Shown here: piece after piece, positions 57,955 through 64,000 of the stretch
How the letters are laid out: each line of letters begins with the position of its first letter
How positions within the stretch are numbered: position 1 is the first letter of the stretch
Assembly: GCF_030052815.1 (NCBI RefSeq)
Contig: NC_079493.1
Span: 58,199,191 to 58,263,190 of the forward strand
Direction of reading: 5' to 3'
Length of the DNA: 64,000 bases
DNA from: Hevea brasiliensis
Taxonomy: Eukaryota; Streptophyta; Magnoliopsida; Malpighiales; Euphorbiaceae
Position numbers and translations under genes: made by a program
Notes under the pieces: model-generated
Database searches by the model: none
What the model saw: only the letters and a program-made list of their open reading frames with translations
What the model was told of the DNA's origin: nothing

Positions 57955-59068
57955 TAACATAGCTAGCTAGCAATAATATGAGTACTCGTTCTATTCATCC
58001 TCAATAGGCACACACCTCAACACTTCAGCCAGAGAGGGAATTCAATTCGTCCTACTAAACAAGCTAGCGAGGAATTCAATCAATATACATGACAGTTGTG
58101 ATTTCAAACCATTTATAATGCTTTTCAATCAATAAGTATCCATCAAATATCATTCAAACAATTTTTCACAATTTAAAATAATAATATACAAATAGTCATA
58201 ATGTATTTCAATTGAAAAAATTCAAAAGAAATAACTGTTGTGCACAAACCTCTGATAACTGTCTCTTGGCCCTGACTCAGTGTTTCCTTCCCCTTCCCTG
58301 ATTCTTTGCTACCTGAATCACACAATTTGAAGTATTTCAGTACTCATTTAAACTGTCTCTAATAATAAGGTTCAATAATTAATTTATTGCATTCTATTAT
58401 TTTCCTTAGTCAACCTAAAATGTTGACCCTCGATGCACTCTAGATGAATTAGGTTTTAATGTTACCAATGTGTCATATTTAATAGCTTTTTAGTGTTGGT
58501 ACATGTTACCCAATTCATTTTCATGTATATTGCATTTTATTGCAATTTGTTGGATTCCGGTATACTAATTTGACCTAGCCGGATGACCTAGTTCCCTCAG
58601 TTTTCGGGTTTTAGTCAAAACTACAAACTTGTAGGTCTATGTCTTATTGCATGCGGGGCAAAATTTCAGGTCATTCTGAGTTGTGTAGACCAAGATATGG
58701 TCAATTTACCAATGCTGGACAGAATGTACCAAAATGGTAGGTTTAGGTCATTTTTAGGTCACTTTTGGTTCAGCCAGTTTTTGGACCTGAACTTTTGCAA
58801 GCTATTTGGCTTGGTTCTAGCCATTTCTGGGCTTTGGTGTCTTCATAAGAATTGTATATATATGTCTTAACTATTCATGGTAAAAATTTCAGGTCAATTA
58901 GACCTGTTTTGAGTGAGTTATGGCCAAAACATCAACTGCTGCCCAAATGGTCAATTTTCAGGCTTTCAATGCACTAATCCGGATTTGGTCATTTTTGAAT
59001 TCACCTTCCAAGCAGATTTTTGGTAAGCTTCCTTCATGAAAGTTGGCACATTTTATGCCTAGTTTCGC

Positions 59069-59095
59069 CTCCAATTGGTCTCATACCAATTGGAG
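59069..59095. repeat. Hairpin with 11-bp perfect stem in R
   Basis: CTCCAATTGGT, loop CTCAT, ACCAATTGGAG; equivalent to the Y LTR hairpin at 31692-31714. Confidence 0.85.
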
Positions 59096-60607
59096 TCACA
59101 CACTTAAGGTTCTAAGCCCAAAACATACACTGCTATATTGCACATTATTCACCCTTTACCAATTACACATCCCATGCTTACTAAGTCACTCTTCCATGTC
59201 ATTTCTGTTTTGTACCTTACCACTAACACATTTCACAACACATTTTTGGTCATTTTGGCAGCTTATAACCATTCTCAATATGCACATTATAGTACAGAAT
59301 TTTCTAAGTCCAATTACAAACAATTTAACCACATGACATAGCTCATGTACATGTCCAAATTCAAAACTTTATACACATATACATGCTGCCATAACAAGCA
59401 CCATAATTCAACAATATAATTCCATAAACCAAACCATGAAACAACATATTTTGACCAACTCTTCAAAGTTGCCGATTTGTACATTTGTTTCAATTAGCAT
59501 TCAAGCTTCCAAAATCATACCTTACACATGGAATTCAAGTATCATACAATCAAACCTATAAATCATCATTCAAACCACTATTTACATACAAATATAAACT
59601 GTTCTTATTAAAGTTTCATGGCTGCCAAAATGTACCTCTCCATTAACTCATCAAACTTCAAAAATCCTTCCACAAATCAACTACCCATAACATCCATTCA
59701 AGGTTTAATGAAACAAGAATAAAAAATACATACTTACCACTTTTGAAATTCTTCAAAACCTCACCAAAACTTAATTTTCTTGCTGCCTATCTACTGCCCA
59801 AGTTGTATAAAACAACTTTAGTGAAGGAATCAAGTGGAATGGAGGTGGAATTCATGGTTGCGTGAAGGTCCTTCAAGTTTGGCCATGGAGGAACTACTTT
59901 GTGAGATTTCGGCTGGTTTTGGGCAAGGTGAGGAAGATGAGTAATCTGCTATCATGTGATGTTTAATGGTCCACTTAATGGAGTGAGTGGAGCACCAAGT
60001 AAAGATTTAATATTTGTTTTATTCTAAAATTTCCAAATTCCACATTTAACTTCTATCTTTTGCTATTCAAACTATGTACCACCAATTTAATTTTTCATGA
60101 CATTTTCCAAGTATAACATCATTTATTTTTAATGGAAATTTAGGTCAAAAGACAACTCGGGGTGTCAAATGACCACAATGCCCCTATTCGGGTTGCATTC
60201 CCAATTTTTTGGTAACACCGAGTTTTGTCGTTTTCTCGATTTCCTATTTTTCTTTGTACTAATTAATTAATTTTTCTTTGATATTTCTAATGAAATTTAT
60301 ACTTCAATAGGTCTTTAATTATGTCTTAAAAATATTTTCCAGGTCTCCCCACGGTCCAGGGCTAGTCAACGGTCCATGCTGCAACTTCCTGGTGTGGTCA
60401 CCCATCGCTAGGGTTCTCGGCTCGTTTAACTTAGTTACATTTCATTGCTATTATTTTTCCTTTGTTTTTCTTGTATTTTCTTTTCTTGTATTTAATTATT
60501 TTATGTCTCCTCACCCATATCTAAGTGTAATTCTAGGCATCCTAGCTGTCCGGACAACACTGGCTACCAGAACAGTAGAACGCATTACCGAATATAGGGG
60601 TGTTACA

Positions 60608-61358
60608 ATTCTCCCCTCCTTAAAATAAATTTTGTCTCGAAATTTTACCTGGCATTAGTCTCTGAACAGCTGTGGGTGCTGTCTCCTCATATCCTCTTCA
60701 TGTTCCCAAGTAGCTTCCTAGCCTGAATGATGGTTCCACAGCACTTTAACCAGGTGTATCTGTTTGTTTCTCAGCTGCTTCACCTCATAAGCCAGAATTT
60801 CTATGGGTTCTTCCTCATATGAGAGGTCTGGATTTACCTTAATCTCGTCAACTGATAGAACATGAGATGGGTCAGATCTGTACCTTCATTAACATGGACA
60901 CATGGAAGACACTGTGTATCCTTTCTAGCTCTGGAGGTAATGCTAACCGATATGCCAAAGGACCCACTCACTCCAGAACCTCATATGGTCCGATAAAGCG
61001 AGGACTCAGTTTCCCCTTTCTGCCAAATCTCATAATCCTCTTCCATGGAGAAACTTTAAGGAATACCTTATCACCCACTGCATATTCAATGTCTCTTCTC
61101 TTCAGATCAACATAGGACTTCTGACGGTCTGATGCAGCCTTGAGTCAATCTCTGATCAATCTGATCTTTTCCTCTGTTTGCTGAACAATTTCTAGCCCAA
61201 TCATCTTCCTTTCACCTACTTCATCCCAACATAGTGGAGTTCTGCACTTTTTGCCATACAAAGCTTCATATGGAGGCATCCCAATGCTTGATTGGTAGCT
61301 GTTGTTATAAGTAAACTCAATTAAAGGCAAGTGTGTATCCCAACTACCTTCAAACTCA
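60608..61358 (-). pseudogene. Element S: integrase C-terminus, chromodomain-like end and polypurine tract
   Basis: On the minus strand from 61358: [73 protein letters not shown] and [12 protein letters not shown]. The chromodomain-like EVKQLRNKQIHLVKVLWNHH...ATWEHEED then follows, with a stop within it and a few indels. The tract GGAGGGGAGAAT (60608-60619) adjoins LTR R. It closely resembles Y at the same positions (10930-11373). The upstream half is missing: at 61358 it joins a truncated LTR of E5. Confidence 0.87.
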
Positions 61359-61699
61359 AAAAATTTTTAAGCATTTTCTTGGCATTCTAATGCCATAGAA
61401 TCCTCAACGACTCTTCTCTAGAGTCTTAAAAATTATTTTATAAATTTTCTCCCGGGTCTAGGGCTCCTATTTGCGAGAACCGCAACTTCCCATTGGGTTA
61501 CCCATCGTTAGGGCACCGGCTCATTTAACTTGGTTGTATTTTATTTCTAAAATTTTTCCTAAATTTTTTTATTAATATTTGAGTTAATTATGGTTTCTCA
61601 CTTTAGTTTAACTATTTTTCCAGACGTTCTAGCTGTCTTGATCGACACTGGTCTCTGGAACCGTAGAATGTATGGAGTTACTACAATGAGGGTGTTACA
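61359..61699 (-). repeat. E5 3' LTR remnant
   Basis: Only the first ~341 bp of the LTR (TGTAACACCCTCATTG at 61699, minus strand) remain. It stops at the TCAATCGGTACAG-type block and is joined to S integrase with an A-run at the junction. The remaining ~3 kb of the LTR is deleted. Confidence 0.85.
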
Positions 61700-61716
61700 A
61701 CTCTTCCCCTCTAATT
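61700..61716 (-). promoter_or_regulatory. Polypurine tract of E5
   Basis: Minus-strand AATTAGAGGGGAAGAG before the LTR start, the same as in E1. Confidence 0.85.
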
Positions 61717-62306
61717 TAAATTTCATCCTCAAAATTTACCTGATGCAAACAATTGAGGGAACTGTTGCCTCATCATCTCTTCACTTTCCCAAGTTGCCTC
61801 CTCGGTGTTGTGGTGCCTCCAAAGCACTTTCACTAGTGGAATCTGCTTATTCCTTAACTCTTTCACTTCCTGAGCTAGGATCCGTATGGGTTCTTCTCCA
61901 TATGTCAAATCCGGTTGTACTTTAATTTCTTCCATAGAGATGACATGTGAAGGATCTGAGCGGTATCTTCTTAGCATAGATACGTGGAACATATTGTGGA
62001 TCTTATCCAGCTCTGGTGGTAAAGCTAGCCTGTAGGCCACTGGACCCACACGTTCAATAACTTCATATGGGCCAATGAACCTAGGGCTTAACTTACCTTT
62101 TTTCCTCAGTCTGTTTCACCAGGTCTGGCCCTACCAGTTTATCTTCACCCAATTTAGTCCAGTACACTGGAGTTCTACATTTCCTCTCATACAGTGCTTC
62201 ATACGAGCCCATTAACTATTATTGTATGCAAATTCTGCCAGTGGGAGGTATCTATCCCAACTTCTCTCAAACTCAATGACACAACTCCTCAGCATATCCT
62301 CAAGGA
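61717..62306 (-). pseudogene. E5 integrase C-terminus and chromodomain-like end
   Basis: Minus strand. [37 protein letters not shown] and the chromodomain-like [20 protein letters not shown]...ATWESEE end in FASGKF, so the natural end is preserved where E1 has a stop. Near 62100 about 160 bp present in E1 (2412-2571) are missing; E1 has similar GGAAAGGTAA-type sequences at both deletion ends. A smaller loss lies near 62211. The ILEDMLRSC start follows the intron-like block. Confidence 0.86.
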
Positions 62307-62382
62307 CTTGACATATATTTCATGTTATTATTATCATTTCAGTTCAATAATTGTATTAGTTCAATTGGTTTCAATTGTTTAC
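62307..62382 (-). other. Putative intron in the E5 integrase, homologous to the E1 insert
   Basis: A 76-bp AT-rich block on the minus strand, opening GTAAAC after ...RVIQ (exon end CCAG, a good donor context) and closing TGTCAAG before the LEDMLR codons. TAATAAC lies about 20 bases from the 3' end, as in E1. The last bases (CAAG-T against CAG-AT in E1) suggest the acceptor-adjacent bases have shifted in this copy. Confidence 0.6.
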
Positions 62383-63060
62383 CTGGATTACTCTTTTTGA
62401 TTGCCCATCCGTCTGAGGATGGAAAGCTATGCTGAAGTGGAGTTATGTACCCAAGGATTCATGCAACTTCTTCCAGAATCTCGATGTAAACCTTGGGTCT
62501 CGATTAGATATGATGGAAAGTGGAATTCCATGCAGTTTAACTATCTCATTGATATACAATTATGCTAACTTCTCCAGTGAGTAGTCAGTCCTAACTGGCA
62601 GACAATGTGCTGACTTCGTCAATCTATCTACTATCACTCATACTGCATCATGCTTCTTCTAGGTGAGAGTTAGACCACTTACAAAATCCATGGTGACTCG
62701 ATCCCATTTCCATTCAGGTACGCGTATAGGCTGTAGCAAACCCAATGGAGCTTGATGTTCTGCCTTGACTTGCTGACATGTCAAGCATTTAGTTACATAG
62801 TTAGCTATGTCCTTCTTCATATCAGGCCATCAATAATGAAGCTTCAAGTCATGATACATTTTTGTACTTCCTGGGTGCATAGCATAAACACTGGTGTGTG
62901 CCTCTTTTAAGATACTGACTTTCAATTCCCTATCATCTAATACACATACTCTTCCTTTGTAGTACAGACACCTATCTGCTTTCACCTCATATTCAGTTGC
63001 TTTCCCCTCTGAGATTTTACTCATAGTAGTCATTAATTTCTCATCTACCTTCTGTCCATC
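62383..63060 (-). pseudogene. E5 integrase, N-terminal and core part
   Basis: Minus strand. Zinc-binding KEAHTSVYAMHPGS and the [12 protein letters not shown] block, the core around the first Asp near 62690, the [21 protein letters not shown] second-Asp region near 62480-62500, and HPQTDGQSK. The third catalytic residue is AAA (Lys) at 62395-62397 where Glu is expected. Multiple stops and frameshifts lie between 62500 and 62830. Confidence 0.82.
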
Positions 63061-64000
63061 TAAAATCTACTGTAGCAGGTTTGGCCTCACTTGCAACTCA
63101 GCCAAAATAGCTCCATCTCGAGCCAAAGATAGGTGGGTATTCAATGATCTCAGAGCGGTGATGGATTTTCTGTTCAAAGCATCAGCAACCACATTTGCCT
63201 TCCCAGGATGGTAATCAATCACACAATCATAGTCCTTTAGGAACTCAATCCATCGCCTCTGTCTGAGGTTGAGCTCCTTTTGGGTTGGCAAATATTTTAG
63301 GCTTTTGTGGTCTGTGTAAAGTAACACTTTTCACCATACAAGTAATGCCTCCATATCTTTAGTGCGAAGATAATTGCTGCAAGTTCTAGATCATTGGTAG
63401 GGTAATTTTGTTCATGCAGCCTTAGCTGCCTGGAAGCATAGGCTACCACCTTCCCCTCTTGCATCAATACACACCCTAACCCATTGTGAGAGGCATCACT
63501 GTAGACCACAATGTCCTTTCCCAACACTAGCTGTGTTAACACTGGTGCCTCTATTAACATAGCCTTCAATTTCTCAAAACTAGTCTGACACTTGTCATTC
63601 TAGTCAAATCTGACATTCTTGTGTAACAACTTGGTCATTGATGCAGCTATTAAAGAAAATCCCTTCACAAATCTTCTGTAAATCCCAGCTAGCCCCAAGA
63701 AGCTTCTGACCTCAGTTGTATTCCTGGGAGGCTTCCATTCCATCACTGCTTCTATTTTCTTAAGATCCACCCTAATCCCATTAGCTGACACAATGTGTCC
63801 AAGGAATGCAATTTCATTCAACCAGAAGTCACACTTAGACAACTTAGCATACAGCTTCTTTTCTCTTAGGGTTTGCAGAACAATCCTCAAATGTTCATCA
63901 TGTTCTTCCCTGGTCTTGGAATATACCAAAATATCATCAATAAAGACCATTACGAACTGATTTAGGTATGGATGAAAGATATGATTCATAAGGTCCATGA
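63061..64000 (-). pseudogene. E5 RNase H and reverse transcriptase, cut by the window
   Basis: Minus strand from the right edge: [14 protein letters not shown], the catalytic [38 protein letters not shown] and [12 protein letters not shown] stop follows at about 63600. RNase H then reads [36 protein letters not shown], a one-base frameshift near 63320, [17 protein letters not shown] and [15 protein letters not shown]. It is nearly the same as E1 read in the opposite direction. Catalytic acidic residues are retained. Confidence 0.9.

Larger units (their letters stand above)
57037..60607 (-). repeat. 3' LTR of gypsy element S (LTR R)
   Basis: A 3571-bp LTR on the minus strand, opening TGTAACACCCC at 60607 and closing AAGGGTGTGACA at 57037. 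The adjacent polypurine tract at 60608-60619 marks it as a 3' LTR. Its ends and blocks match X3. It carries a hairpin with an 11-bp perfect stem (59069-59095) and a 36-bp tandem duplication (57883-57954). No coding content. Confidence 0.9.

Noticed and set aside
1..64000. Host protein-coding gene, rRNA, or pararetrovirus insertion
   Set aside because: Every convincing coding block belongs to gypsy or copia gag/pol; no exon-intron gene structure, rRNA similarity, or movement/coat protein signature was seen.

Overview
The window is intergenic heterochromatin-like DNA from a flowering plant, most likely a eudicot. It consists almost entirely of nested LTR retrotransposons and their solo LTRs. 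I found no host gene, rRNA gene, intact tRNA gene or CRISPR array. The evidence for a plant is: Ty3/gypsy pol remnants with a C-terminal chromodomain-like segment, a Ty1/copia element, primer-binding sites matching plant initiator tRNA-Met (TGGTATCAGAGC), LTRs of 2-4 kb with TG...CA ends, and 5-bp target-site duplications. All coding regions are decayed. The species cannot be fixed from the sequence.

Layout, using labels coined here. W (minus strand gypsy) is the oldest host: gag pieces at 33048-33667 and 37635-37686, PBS at 37792-37803, broken 5' LTR at 37809-38488. Y (minus gypsy) sits in the gag of W: 5' LTR 29513-33047, PBS 29493-29504, gag-PR-RT-RH-IN from 19124 down to 10930. Y was itself hit by three elements. 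E2 is a complete plus-strand gypsy element (19290-29483) in its leader. X3 is a solo LTR (11971-15809, TSD TCTCT) near the RNase H/integrase boundary. E1 is a plus-strand gypsy element (1-10929, 5' part outside the window) in its integrase. The 3' LTR of E1 was then hit by X1 (3812-8633, TSD GAAAT). X4 is another solo LTR (33668-37634, TSD GAGCA) in W gag.

The right half starts with a Ty1/copia element (38489-49306) inserted in the LTR of W. It was interrupted by X2 (44626-48539, TSD GATCC) and cut off by the inverted LTR X5 (49307-52710). Partial LTRs Q (52711-54636) and P (54637-57036) follow. Then comes minus-strand gypsy element S (3' LTR 57037-60607, pol 60608-61358). Last is minus-strand gypsy element E5 (truncated LTR 61359-61699, pol 61700-64000), a close relative of E1.

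The points most worth following up are these. (1) E1 and E5 share a 75/76-bp AT-rich GT...AG insert at the same codon boundary of the integrase; it looks like a small spliceosomal intron inside pol. (2) X1 and X2 share an odd architecture: a gypsy LTR (with PBS and gag start in X2) fused to the same 201-bp tail with tRNA-like A and B boxes, and the whole composite is flanked by perfect 5-bp duplications, as if it had moved as one unit. (3) The copia leader carries a ten-unit 35-bp tandem array and a thrice-repeated motif with a palindromic core. (4) The long LTRs carry conserved palindromes and a modular mosaic structure. These readings come from inspecting the sequence; no alignments or database searches were run.
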